Below are positions 9,444 to 18,777 of a DNA stretch of 64,000 nt, in pieces. A program made the translations under genes and the position numbers. The DNA is from Hydrogenophilales bacterium 16-64-40 (GTDB lineage: Bacteria; Pseudomonadota; Gammaproteobacteria; Burkholderiales; Thiobacillaceae). The stretch lies in contig NCGX01000011.1 in the NCBI GenBank assembly GCA_002256995.1, forward strand, positions 81,685-145,684, given 5' to 3'. Numbering within the stretch: position 1 is the first letter of the stretch; each line of letters begins with the position of its first letter. Below the pieces are notes generated by a model. The model worked only from the letters and a program-made list of their open reading frames with translations. It searched no databases and had not been told where the DNA came from.

Positions 9444-12224
9444 TCACAGGCGATCGAGCAGGGTCTTGGCGGCCTGCGCCTCGGAAAACGCCGGGGTGTC
9501 GGCCAGCAGTTTCTGCAATTCCGCGCGGGCACGGGTCTTATCTCCGCTGCGGGCAAGCGCGACGGCGTAGTGATAGCGGATCGCGCTCGATTCGGGCGCA
9601 GCGGCAGCGGCGCGCCGCAGCAGGTCGAGGCCGCGCGCAGTCTTGTTGCTTTCCACCAGAATCCAGCCCAGGGTGTCCTGGACGTTGGGATTGGTTGGGG
9701 CGAGATTGAGCGCCTGTTCCGCCGTGGCTAGGGCTCGCGCGTCCTTTTCACGCTGGTACAGCGTCGCTAGGTTGTTGAGCACCAGCACATTCGGCGCGGT
9801 TTTGCGCTGGATTTCCTGATAGTGGGTGATGGCTACGCGGTTGTCTCCCGTTGCCATGGCGAAGTCGGCGGCGGCGGCGCGAACCGCGTTGTCTCCAGGA
9901 TGCTGCTTCAGCCAGTTGGCCAAGCGCTGGGCAGATGCTTGGCCAGCGCCTGCCTGCATCTGTGAGCGGTGGAGCTTGATCAGCACGCTGGATCCGGCGC
10001 CACGCTTCAGGGCCTGCTCATAGGCGGCGCTGGCGGCAGGGTGGCGTTTTTGGGCAGCCAGAATGTCTGCTTCGAGTTCATGCCCGAGCGAAGACTGCGG
10101 GCGTTCGGCCTGAATCAGGCGCGCAATCTGCAAGGCGGCCTCGGGCTTGTTCTGGCTGACTTCGAGCCGCAGCAAGGCAATGCGGGTTTCCAGATGGGCG
10201 GGGTCGATTTGCAGGGATTTCTGTAGGGCGGTGCGTGCTGCCGTGGGCTTTTTGTCGGCAATCAGGGCGCGCGCAAGGCCGAGGTGGCTGTCAATGTTGC
10301 GGGCGTCTTTCTGCGCAGCCTTGCTGTAGGTGGTGATGGCACTATTGATGTCGCCGGCGGCGAACTGGGTCGAGCCCAGCAGGTTGAGCGCCTGAATATC
10401 ATCCGGGCGTGCGCTTGCCATCCCGCTGGCGATCGCAAGCGCCTTGCGCGGCTCGTTCTTGATCAAGTAGTAGCGCACCAGCGTGCGGTTGGGGTCGATA
10501 GCCTCTGGGTGCGTTTTTATCGCTTTTTCCAGCCAGCTGACGTAATCGGTTTCCTGCTTGGTGAGCGCCGCGATCTCAGCCAGCGCCATCAAGGCGCGCA
10601 GATTGTTCTTGTCGGCTGCCAGCAGTTGGGTGAAGCGGCTGCGGGCCGCATCCGGCTTGTTGTCGCGCATGTCGAGTTGCGCAAGGCTGGCTCTGGCGGG
10701 GAAAAAGGCCGCATCAATGGCCAGTGCGCGTTCGAAGCTCGCGCGCGCTCGCGCCGGATCACCCTGCGCGAGGAGCGCGCGACCACGCAAATCATGGGGC
10801 AGCGGGCTGCGCGGCAGCTGCTTTTCCAGTTGGTCGCTGATGGCAAGTGCCTGGCTGTATTGCTTGTTCTTGATATAGGTCAACGCCAGCAGAACGTCGG
10901 TCCGGTGGCTGCCGGAATCGAGCGACTGGGCGGTTTTCAGTTCACCAATGGCTGCGCTGATGTCACCGGCAGACAGGCGATTGAGTCCCAGTTGGGTATG
11001 AAATGCTGCGCTGCCAGGCTGGAGGAGCACGGCCTGTTGAAGCAATTGGGTAGCCTGGCGAGGGTCCTGCTGAGAGAGATGAGCCTGGCTGGCGAGTGCC
11101 ATCGCCGTCGCGTCTTCCCCGTTGGGGGGCAGCAGCGGCGCCAGGGTGGCCAGCGCCTTGTCAGGCTGGTTTTGCTTGATTTGCGTTGCGGCCAGCACCC
11201 TGCGCGCGTAGGTATGGCCGGGGAAGTGCACGAGGTAGCGATTCAGGTAGGTTTCGGCCTGCTGCAAGTCGTCGAGCGCGTAGGCCGTGGAACCCGTGAG
11301 CAGGATGCTGGGTAAGTGCTCGGGGGCCGTTTTGAAAATATCCTGCAGAAAATCACGCGCTTCGGGATATTTTTTCTGCTGAAACTTCTGGAATGCCTGT
11401 AGGTATTTTGCGGCAATCGAGTTCGGCGCAATTTTTTTGACTGCGTCGATGGAGGTTTGGGCTTTTGTCATATCGCCCTGTGTCATTTGAAGCGTTGCCA
11501 AACTCTGGAGCGCGGCAATATTGGACGGCGCTAGTTTCACCGCCTGCTGGTAGGCGGCCAGCGCGCTGGGTGTGTTTTGATTGAGTTGTTCAAGGTCGCC
11601 GATAAAGACCCAGGTTTCCGACTGCCGTTCGTTCAGCTTGAGTGCGTTGTCAAGCAAAACCCTGGCATCAGCCATCTTGTGTTCGGCAATGGCGCACTGC
11701 GCCAAGCCCCAATAGGCCTGAAGGTTGCCGGCGAAGACAGCGTGGGAGGCCTGAAACAGATTGCAGGCTTCCTGCAGTTTTCCCAACTTGAACAGGGCGC
11801 TGGCGCGCAGGGCCATGATGCGGCCGCGATTGGCCGGGGATAGGGTGTCGACGGGCTGAAGTTCATCCAGCAGGCGTTTGTATTGCCCCATCAACAGCCA
11901 GGCCTCGCCCAGCAAGGGGGCGAGGGAATCCCGGCTGACGCCGAGTTTCTCGGCGCGGCTGAGTTCCTTCTCGGCTTCTTCGCCAAATCCGGCCTTGAGG
12001 TAAACCTGGCCCAGCAACAGCCGGGCCTGCGGGCTGTCTGGATTTTTCTGGATAGCGTTCTTGAGCTCGATGATGCTGCCCTTGAGGTTGCCTTTGTCCT
12101 CGAAGTCCTTGGCGCGCTGGATGTGTTCCTGTTCGGTGTATTTGGCGGTGGCGTCACAGCCGCCAAGCGGGGCGGACAGGGCCAATACCAGGAGCGTGAT
12201 CAGCTGGGCGTTGCGTCGATTCAT
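9444..12224 (-). CDS. prsT: PEP-CTERM system TPR-repeat lipoprotein PrsT (copy 1)
   Basis: TPR-repeat lipoprotein of about 926 residues of the PrsT family, which is found with XrtA exosortase and EPS genes. The N-terminus has a lipoprotein signal ending at the cysteine in LGGC (about residue 23); the rest is an almost continuous array of roughly 34-residue helical TPR units, for example LKGSIIELKNAIQKNPDSP and ATAEQALNLAPTNPNVQDTLG. It probably scaffolds envelope polysaccharide or protein-sorting complexes at the periplasmic face. ATG 12224 is chosen; a TTG at 12245 is possible, and the nearest GGAG is about 11 bases from the ATG. A paralogue of the same length lies immediately upstream, an unusual tandem arrangement. 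Confidence 0.9.
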   Translation of the reverse strand: MNRRNAQLITLLVLALSAPLGGCDATAKYTEQEHIQRAKDFEDKGNLKGSIIELKNAIQKNPDSPQARLLLGQVYLKAGFGEEAEKELSRAEKLGVSRDSLAPLLGEAWLLMGQYKRLLDELQPVDTLSPANRGRIMALRASALFKLGKLQEACNLFQASHAVFAGNLQAYWGLAQCAIAEHKMADARVLLDNALKLNERQSETWVFIGDLEQLNQNTPSALAAYQQAVKLAPSNIAALQSLATLQMTQGDMTKAQTSIDAVKKIAPNSIAAKYLQAFQKFQQKKYPEARDFLQDIFKTAPEHLPSILLTGSTAYALDDLQQAETYLNRYLVHFPGHTYARRVLAATQIKQNQPDKALATLAPLLPPNGEDATAMALASQAHLSQQDPRQATQLLQQAVLLQPGSAAFHTQLGLNRLSAGDISAAIGELKTAQSLDSGSHRTDVLLALTYIKNKQYSQALAISDQLEKQLPRSPLPHDLRGRALLAQGDPARARASFERALAIDAAFFPARASLAQLDMRDNKPDAARSRFTQLLAADKNNLRALMALAEIAALTKQETDYVSWLEKAIKTHPEAIDPNRTLVRYYLIKNEPRKALAIASGMASARPDDIQALNLLGSTQFAAGDINSAITTYSKAAQKDARNIDSHLGLARALIADKKPTAARTALQKSLQIDPAHLETRIALLRLEVSQNKPEAALQIARLIQAERPQSSLGHELEADILAAQKRHPAASAAYEQALKRGAGSSVLIKLHRSQMQAGAGQASAQRLANWLKQHPGDNAVRAAAADFAMATGDNRVAITHYQEIQRKTAPNVLVLNNLATLYQREKDARALATAEQALNLAPTNPNVQDTLGWILVESNKTARGLDLLRRAAAAAPESSAIRYHYAVALARSGDKTRARAELQKLLADTPAFSEAQAAKTLLDRL

Positions 12225-12301
12225 CAAGGTCTGAACTCCATTCAATCAATGCTTAAAAACAACTCTTACATCGTAATTTATGGGTGTGGGCCGGTGGCAG
12301 G

Positions 12302-12372
12302 GGTCGCGCTTGCTCAGATTTCGCGCGACCGCAAGCTCCACGGCATCGGCCCGGGGGCGGGCCTCCTACAAC
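12302..12372. repeat. REP-like palindromic intergenic element
   Basis: Between the two prsT copies are two nested palindromes: GGTCGCGC/GCGCGACC (12302-12309 with 12323-12330) and GGCCCG/CGGGCC (12348-12353 with 12358-12363). On the minus strand the second begins with TTGTAGGAGG, like the GTAGGAG head of REP elements mobilised by RAYT transposases. The surrounding 12225-12486 has no convincing gene. No other copy was noticed in the window. Confidence 0.45.
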
Positions 12373-12486
12373 GGGACACCCCGGGAGCCGCTACCTACGG
12401 CGGCGTGTGCTGGATGCCGAAGGAGGGGGCCTCATCAGAGGAAGCAAGCATGACTTCAACAGCCAACAGTGACAAGGCCTAATAAA

Positions 12487-15270
12487 TCAGCGCGCCTTGT
12501 TCTGCAGCTGGCTGAGCAGGGCGCGCGCTTCCGGTTCCTGCTGAAAGCGTGCGCCGCTGGCCAGGAGGCGCTCCAGTTCGCCTCGGGCACGGGTGTGATC
12601 CCCCGTTTTGGCCAGCACAACTGCCAGGTGATACTGGATTTCCGCATTGTCGGGTGCTTTGGAAAGCGCCTTCTGCAGGTGAGGCAGGCCCTTGGGCGCT
12701 TGCCCTTGATCGGCCAGGATCCAGCCATAGGTGTCCATGATCACGGGATTTTCGGGCTGCAGTTTCAGCGCCTGCCCAGCAAACGACACTGCGCGCTTGT
12801 CGCCTGATTCATTGAGGGCCCAGGCGAGATTGTTGAGCACGACGATATTGCCGGGCTTGCTTTTGTTCAGCAGCAGGTAATGTTCGATCGCCGCGGCGTA
12901 CTGCTTGCGCTTGAGCAGGCTTTCGGCCAGCAGGGCGCGCGTGCCCGTGTCTTGCGGGTGGTCGACCAGCCAGGCGGCGAGGCGTTTTTCGCCTTCTTCG
13001 GTGCGCTCGCTGGCATTGAAGACCTGCAACTGGCGGACGAGCAGCATGCCGGTGGGTTCAAGCGTGTGCGCGCGCTCGAAGGCGGCAAGCGCAGCAGGGT
13101 AGTCCTTGCGTGCGAAGGCGGTGTCGCCTTCTAGGATGAAACCCGCTGCTTTGTCGGGCTTTTGCTGCTGCACCTGTTTGGCGAGTTTTTGCGCATCGTC
13201 GAAACGTCCGCTCTGGATCTCGACGCCGCCGAGCATCATTTGCGCGTCGAGCCAGTCGGACTGGATGCGCAGGGCATCCAGCAGGGCCTTGCGTGCGCCG
13301 GGCAGGTCTTTGGCTGCGACCTGCGCGCTGGCGAGCTTGACCAGCGGCGCCGCCTGGCCGGGCTGGCGTTCGACCATCTTGCGGTAGCTGCCCAGCGCGT
13401 TGGTGGTGTCCCCCAGCGCCAGCTGGGTGGTGCCGAGGAGGTCGAGCGCTGCCGGATTGTCGGGATTGGCGTTGGCCGCTTCGCGTGCGGTGGCGAGCGC
13501 CTTGTTCTTGTCGCCCTTGGCGAGCTGGTAGCGCGCCAGCGCCACTCGCGGCTGCAGCGCCTGCGGGTGGGCGGCGGCGGCCTTTTCCTGCCAGCTGACA
13601 TAGGCTTTTTCGTCCTTGTCGCGCAGGGCGAGGTCGGCCAGCGCCAGCATGGCGTTGAGGTGTTTGGGGTCGGCCTTGAGGATGGCCTCGAAACGCTGGC
13701 GCGCGGCAGCGGGCTGCTTGTCCTTGAGGTCGATTTGCGCGAGGTTGGCCGCGGCGGGAAAGAACGCAGGGTCGAGCTTGAGCGCCTGGCTGAAGCTGTC
13801 GCGCGCGCGGACGGCATCCTGTTTGCCGAGGTAGGCCGCGCCCCGGTAGTTCCAGATGAGCGGGTCGGCGCCCTGTTTCTTTTCCAGCGTGGCGATGCTG
13901 GCCAGCGCGGCGTCGAACTGCTGCTGTCTCAGCTGGTTGAGAATGATGGAGGTGTCGGCGCGGCGGCTGCTGCCTTCCATGTCGGCGGCGGCCTGGAGGT
14001 CGGCCATGGCACGGCTGTCGCCCTGGGCGAGCCGGGAAATGCCGAGCTCGGTGCGGATGGCGGCGTTGTCGGGGCTGTGCTGGGCAGCCTGTTCGAAATA
14101 CGTCGAGGCCTGGGCGAAGTCCTTTTTGGCCAGCGCAATTTCACCGGCGACGACCAGTACGCCGGGGTCCCGGGTGGCCGCTTTGAGCGCCGGGGCGAGC
14201 GTTTTTGCCGCATCGTCGGGACGCCCCAGGCGCAGTTGCGTGGCGGCCAGCAGGCGCAGCGCGTACAGGTTGTTCGGCGTGGCCTTGGCCACTTTGTTGA
14301 GGTGCGCCTCGGCGGTCTGCAGGTTGCCGAGTGCGTATTCGATCGAGCCGCCCAGCAGCAGTGCGGGCAGGTAATTCGGCGCGCTCTTCAGCACGGTCGC
14401 CAGACGGTCGCGCGCACGTTCGGTTTTCTTTTCGCGAAAGTCGATCAGCGCCTGGGTGTAGTGCGCCTGCAGGTTGTTGGGGCTGGCTTTCAGGGCGGCG
14501 TCGACTTCGCGACGCGCGTCGCCAAGCTTGCCGTCGGCGAGGGCGATGCCCGCCAGTGCCAGCCGGGCATTGGCATGCCGAGGATCGACCTTGAGCACTT
14601 CGTGATACACCGCGGCGGCGTCGACCGGTTTGCCGGTCGCGCGCAGCAGGTCGGCCTTCAGCAACAGGCTGTCGCGGTGCCGGGGGTCGATGCGCAAGGC
14701 CTGATCAAGCGTCTGCATGGCCTTGTCGGCATCGCCGTCGGCCAGGGCGAGCTGCGCCAGCGCCAGATGAACCTCGGCATTGCCGGGGGCCACCTGCTGC
14801 GCTTGCTGCAGCGTTTTGCGCGCATCCTCCTTGCGCCCCAGCCCGAGTTGGGCGGTGGCGCGCAGGGCCTGCAGGGTGGCGGTGCCAGGGTCGCTGGCGG
14901 CCGGAGCGGGCAGTTCGTCCAGCACGCGCTCGAAATCGCGCTGGCCCAGCAGGGCGCGGGCGATCATCGGGTTGACGGTGTTTTCTTCATAGCCCGCCTC
15001 GCGGGCGCGGCGGAATTCCTTCTCGGCGCCGGCCAGGTCGCTTTGCTCGAGATAGAGCTTGCCCAGTTCGTAGCGCGCCTCGGGGTTTTTATCGTCTTCC
15101 GCCACGGCGTTTTTCAGCTGGATGATGGCCGCCTTGTAGTCTCCCGCCGCGGCCATTGCCCGGGCTTCGGTCACCAGGGTGGCGCTGTCTTGTCCGCCGC
15201 AGGCGGTCAGCAGGCCGGCACCAAGAATCAGGACCGGCAGCAGCCGGGACACGGGGACGAAAATGGGCAT
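12487..15270 (-). CDS. prsT: PEP-CTERM system TPR-repeat lipoprotein PrsT (copy 2)
   Basis: Second PrsT-type protein, about 927 residues. Lipoprotein signal with the lipobox cysteine in LLTACGG near residue 21, then TPR units along the whole length, such as YKAAIIQLKNAVAEDDKNPEARYELGKLYLEQSDLA shared in pattern with copy 1. The ATG at 15270 has GGAG with a 6-base spacer. It follows prsR by 51 bp on the same strand, the usual prsK-prsR-prsT order, so this copy is the positional PrsT orthologue and copy 1 is the extra. Alignment by eye shows clearly diverged sequences of matched length, so the duplication is old. Confidence 0.92.
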   Translation of the reverse strand: MPIFVPVSRLLPVLILGAGLLTACGGQDSATLVTEARAMAAAGDYKAAIIQLKNAVAEDDKNPEARYELGKLYLEQSDLAGAEKEFRRAREAGYEENTVNPMIARALLGQRDFERVLDELPAPAASDPGTATLQALRATAQLGLGRKEDARKTLQQAQQVAPGNAEVHLALAQLALADGDADKAMQTLDQALRIDPRHRDSLLLKADLLRATGKPVDAAAVYHEVLKVDPRHANARLALAGIALADGKLGDARREVDAALKASPNNLQAHYTQALIDFREKKTERARDRLATVLKSAPNYLPALLLGGSIEYALGNLQTAEAHLNKVAKATPNNLYALRLLAATQLRLGRPDDAAKTLAPALKAATRDPGVLVVAGEIALAKKDFAQASTYFEQAAQHSPDNAAIRTELGISRLAQGDSRAMADLQAAADMEGSSRRADTSIILNQLRQQQFDAALASIATLEKKQGADPLIWNYRGAAYLGKQDAVRARDSFSQALKLDPAFFPAAANLAQIDLKDKQPAAARQRFEAILKADPKHLNAMLALADLALRDKDEKAYVSWQEKAAAAHPQALQPRVALARYQLAKGDKNKALATAREAANANPDNPAALDLLGTTQLALGDTTNALGSYRKMVERQPGQAAPLVKLASAQVAAKDLPGARKALLDALRIQSDWLDAQMMLGGVEIQSGRFDDAQKLAKQVQQQKPDKAAGFILEGDTAFARKDYPAALAAFERAHTLEPTGMLLVRQLQVFNASERTEEGEKRLAAWLVDHPQDTGTRALLAESLLKRKQYAAAIEHYLLLNKSKPGNIVVLNNLAWALNESGDKRAVSFAGQALKLQPENPVIMDTYGWILADQGQAPKGLPHLQKALSKAPDNAEIQYHLAVVLAKTGDHTRARGELERLLASGARFQQEPEARALLSQLQNKAR

Positions 15271-15321
15271 AAAGATCTCCAATACGATTGCTATCGAGTG
15301 TAGGAAAATTGCGCAGGGTGT

Positions 15322-16674
15322 TTATTTCATGCCGATTTTTGCCATCAGGTCATACAGCGTGGGGCGGGTGATGCCGAGCAGTTCGGCCGCCTGGGCGATG
15401 TTGCCTTCGCTGTGGGCGAGCGCGCGGCTGACCGCCAGACGTTCGGCATGTTCGCGCGCCTGCCGCAGGTTGAACGGCTGCGCCTCGGCGGGACCGGGAT
15501 CGAATCCGAGATCGGCGGCGGTGATCTGAGTGCCGTCGGCCATGATGGTGGCGCGTTTGACCAGGTTTTCCATTTCACGCACGTTACCGGGCCAGGCGTA
15601 GGTTTCGAGCGCGCCCAGCGCATCGGCGGTGAAGCCCCGCAGGGGGCGCCCCATTTCGCGTGCATAGCGTTCCAGGAAGGCCTGCGCCAGCAGAATGGCA
15701 TCGCCGGGGCGTTCGCGCAGCGGCGGAATTTTCACCGTGATTTCGGACAGCCGGTAGTACAGGTCTTCGCGGAAGCTGCCTTCGCGAATCATGCCGGCGA
15801 GGTCGCGGTGGGTGGCGCAGACGACGCGCACGTCGACCGGAATTTCGCCGCGTCCGCCCAGGCGCTCGATCACGCGCTCCTGCAGGAAACGCAGCAGCTT
15901 GGCCTGCAGCGGCATCGGCAGGTCGCCGATTTCATCGAGGAACAGGGTGCCCTCGTTGGCGTATTCGATGCGGCCGATGGTCTGCTTGGCCGCGCCGGTG
16001 AATGCGCCTTTTTCGTAGCCGAACAGTTCGGACTCCAGCAGGGTGTCGGGGATCGCTGCGCAGTTGATGGCGACAAAGCGCTTGCCGGCGCGTGGTGACA
16101 GTTCATGCACGCCGCGCGCCAGCACTTCCTTGCCGGTGCCGGATTCGCCCAGCAGCAACACCGTAACGTTGGCCGGGGCCACTTTTTCCACGGTGTGGCA
16201 CACCTTCAGCATGGGTTCGCTGCTGGTGATCAGCCCCTCCAGGGCAGAGCCGTGCTGCCTGGCGGCGAGCAGGCGGTTTTCGATTTCCAGCGCGTGGACA
16301 TGCAGCGCGCGGGCGATCATCAGCGCCAGCACGTCGGGGTCGAAGGGTTTCTGGAAGAAGTCGTAGGCGCCGAGCTGGATGGCTTTCACCGCATTGCCGC
16401 GGTCGAGGTTGCCGGTGACGACAATGACCTTGGTGGCCGGCGCGAGCGACAGGATTTGCTGCAGCGTGGCCAGGCCTTCGGTGGCGCCGTCGGCATCGGG
16501 CGGCAGGCCGAGGTCGAGCAGCACCACGGCGGGTTCGTGGCGGCGCAGCTGGGCAATGGCGCTGTCGCGGTCGGCGGCGATCGCCAGTTCGTAATCGGCG
16601 AGGCTCCATTTGAGCTGCTTTTGCAGCCCGGGGTCGTCTTCCACCAGCAGAATCTTGTGCTTGGCGTCGCTCAT
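15322..16674 (-). CDS. prsR: PEP-CTERM-box sigma-54 response regulator PrsR
   Basis: NtrC-type regulator of 450 residues. Receiver domain (about 5-125) with the phospho-accepting aspartate in VVLLDLGLPP, a sigma-54 AAA+ domain with Walker A GESGTGKE, the sigma-54-contacting loop GAFTGA and FLDEIGDLP, and a C-terminal Fis-type helix-turn-helix (NIAQAAELLGITRPTLYDLM). It should activate RpoN promoters when phosphorylated by PrsK, whose gene overlaps it by an ATGA. Candidate targets with good -24/-12 sites are the PEP-CTERM gene (9223-9238) and the sugar-transferase operon (20211-20226), the latter giving autoregulation. Confidence 0.95.
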   Translation of the reverse strand: MSDAKHKILLVEDDPGLQKQLKWSLADYELAIAADRDSAIAQLRRHEPAVVLLDLGLPPDADGATEGLATLQQILSLAPATKVIVVTGNLDRGNAVKAIQLGAYDFFQKPFDPDVLALMIARALHVHALEIENRLLAARQHGSALEGLITSSEPMLKVCHTVEKVAPANVTVLLLGESGTGKEVLARGVHELSPRAGKRFVAINCAAIPDTLLESELFGYEKGAFTGAAKQTIGRIEYANEGTLFLDEIGDLPMPLQAKLLRFLQERVIERLGGRGEIPVDVRVVCATHRDLAGMIREGSFREDLYYRLSEITVKIPPLRERPGDAILLAQAFLERYAREMGRPLRGFTADALGALETYAWPGNVREMENLVKRATIMADGTQITAADLGFDPGPAEAQPFNLRQAREHAERLAVSRALAHSEGNIAQAAELLGITRPTLYDLMAKIGMK

Positions 16675-18755
16675 GCGGCGTCTCCTCCAACGTATACGTG
16701 ATTGTCCAGCGGCAGGCTGATGCGGAAGCGGGTGCCGCGCCCCGGTGCGCTGTCCACTTCCAGTTGTCCGCCCAGCGCGCGAATGGTTTCGCGGCATTCG
16801 TACGCGCCGATGCCCATGCCCGCGCCCTTGGTCGAATCGAACGGCTGAAACAGCCGGGTGCGGATGAAGGTGTCGTCCATGCCGCTGCCGTTGTCGCTGA
16901 TTTCAACAATCGCCTGCCCGGCCTCCTCGAATCCGCGCAGCGTGACCTGGCCGCTTGGCGGGGTGGCCTCCAGCGCATTTTGCAGCAGATGGCCGACGGC
17001 GCGGGTGAGGCGTTCGCGCTCGGCGCGCACGCGCAGGCCGGACGGCGGCAGGTCGATGGCGGGGCGCAGCTTGAATGCCTGCTTGCTGGTCGCCGCTTCA
17101 TTCAGGATAGCCGCCAGCGCCACCGATTGCGCCTGCGTCTCATCGCTGCCGCGGCGCAATTGCGCCAGCACCTTGTTCATGCGGGCGACTGCGTTCTCGA
17201 TGGTGTCCAGCATGTCGGCCTGGAACTCGGGGTTGTGCTTGTGCTTTTCGGCATTGGCCAGCAGCAGGGACAGCTGGGCGACGAGATTTTTCAGGTCGTG
17301 GATGACGAAGGTGGTGGTGCGGTTGAACGACTCGAACTGGCGCGCGACGATGAGCTGGTTGGCCGCACGCATCTGCGCCAGGTGCGCGGCGGCCTGGCGC
17401 GCCGCCACCTTGAGCAGGTCGCTGACTTCCCAGTTGAAGCTGACTTTGCCCAGCGAATGTTTCAGCACCACAAAGCCGAGCAGTTCGTCGTGCAGCATCA
17501 GCGGCACCACCAGCCAGGCATCGTCGGCGTGCTGGATCCATTCCGGCATGTCGAGGTCGCCGTAGAGGTCGCGCCGGGTTTTCATTTCGTCCAGATCCAC
17601 CACCCACTGCTTGTCGGCGAGCCACCGCACGAAGGGGGAATCGGCCGGCTCGGTGCCGTTGAGGTCGCGCCAGTTCCAGTGGCTGGCGCGTTGATAGCCG
17701 GTATTGCCTTCATGCATCCACAGCGCGCCGCCGGGGCTTTCGAGCAGGCGGGCCAGCGCCTCGACGGCGCGTTCGCACAATTGCTCGCCGGGCCGGCCCT
17801 CAGTGAGGGCGCGGGTGAACTTGAGCCACTCTTCGCGATAGTCGTAGCGGTAGCTGAAGAAGTGCTTGGACAGGAACACCCGTAGGCGCGCGCGCAGGGT
17901 GCCGGAAAACATCAGCAGCACCAGCAGCATGACGGCGGCAAACAGGAACACGGTCTGCACGACGTCGCCCCATTCGCCACCGAACAGGCGCAGGTAATAG
18001 CCGGCGCCCGCCATCAGCAGCAGATAGACCCCCGCCCCCAGCAAGCTGGCGGTGTGGAAGGCCATGCTGCGCGACAGCCCGACCGGCGCCGCCCATTCCG
18101 GGTTGCGCGCGGCGGAGATCGCGATCAATGGGGTCACCAGCGCCGCCACATAGCCGCGCGCCGCCCAGACCTGGGCATCCATCGCGTTGAACAGCGCCGC
18201 ATTGGCATAAAGGTAAAAGTCGTAGACGAACAGTCCGCCCAGTCCGAGACAGAGAAACTTGATCGCCCAGCGGTCTTCCAGACGGGTGCTGCGGTAGACC
18301 TGTTCGACCAGCACCAGCCCCATCACGGTCAGCAGCACCAGCCCCAGATTGCCGGCCCATCGCGCCAGCACCGGCTGTTCGGGGGCGATGAAGGGCATGA
18401 CGCTGGCGAGCAGCAAGGCGCCGATGAGCACGCCGCCCAAGGCGCGGATCAGGCGCAGCGGTGCGGGCAGGGTGGCGCCAGGCGGCAGCCGCAGCCGCAG
18501 GATATAGAGCAGCAACAGCAGCCAGGCGCCGTTGCGCGCGACTTCGGCGGCGAGCTCCAGCCGCGGCGTCAACACCCCCCACGCGGTGAGCGCCGACAGG
18601 GCCCCCCAGGCGGCGCTGAGCCCAGTGGCCAGCACCAGCAGGCGGCCCTGCGGGCGTTGCCGCCAGCTGGCGACGATGAGGCCGGTCAGGCCCAGATAGG
18701 CCAGCGTGGCCAGGCCATAGCCGACGGCGGCGAGCAGAAGCAGGGTATCGGGCAT
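16671..18755 (-). CDS. prsK: XrtA/PEP-CTERM system histidine kinase PrsK
   Basis: Membrane sensor kinase of 694 residues. Eight or nine N-terminal transmembrane helices (to about 300), then a GAF-like domain (about 320-450) and a kinase core with the phospho-accepting histidine in VIHDLKN, and the ATP-binding boxes DNGSGMDD and GAGMGIGAYECRE. It is the partner of PrsR, whose start codon overlaps its stop. It begins 22 bp after the sugar transferase frame ends, so all are one transcription unit. The signal sensed is unknown. Confidence 0.94.
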   Translation of the reverse strand: MPDTLLLLAAVGYGLATLAYLGLTGLIVASWRQRPQGRLLVLATGLSAAWGALSALTAWGVLTPRLELAAEVARNGAWLLLLLYILRLRLPPGATLPAPLRLIRALGGVLIGALLLASVMPFIAPEQPVLARWAGNLGLVLLTVMGLVLVEQVYRSTRLEDRWAIKFLCLGLGGLFVYDFYLYANAALFNAMDAQVWAARGYVAALVTPLIAISAARNPEWAAPVGLSRSMAFHTASLLGAGVYLLLMAGAGYYLRLFGGEWGDVVQTVFLFAAVMLLVLLMFSGTLRARLRVFLSKHFFSYRYDYREEWLKFTRALTEGRPGEQLCERAVEALARLLESPGGALWMHEGNTGYQRASHWNWRDLNGTEPADSPFVRWLADKQWVVDLDEMKTRRDLYGDLDMPEWIQHADDAWLVVPLMLHDELLGFVVLKHSLGKVSFNWEVSDLLKVAARQAAAHLAQMRAANQLIVARQFESFNRTTTFVIHDLKNLVAQLSLLLANAEKHKHNPEFQADMLDTIENAVARMNKVLAQLRRGSDETQAQSVALAAILNEAATSKQAFKLRPAIDLPPSGLRVRAERERLTRAVGHLLQNALEATPPSGQVTLRGFEEAGQAIVEISDNGSGMDDTFIRTRLFQPFDSTKGAGMGIGAYECRETIRALGGQLEVDSAPGRGTRFRISLPLDNHVYVGGDAA

Positions 18756-18777
18756 GTCCGGCTTCAGACGCGCGCGC

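Noticed and set aside
9269-9731. Small plus-strand frames after the PEP-CTERM promoter
   Set aside because: They run antisense into prsT without ribosome sites or recognisable products.
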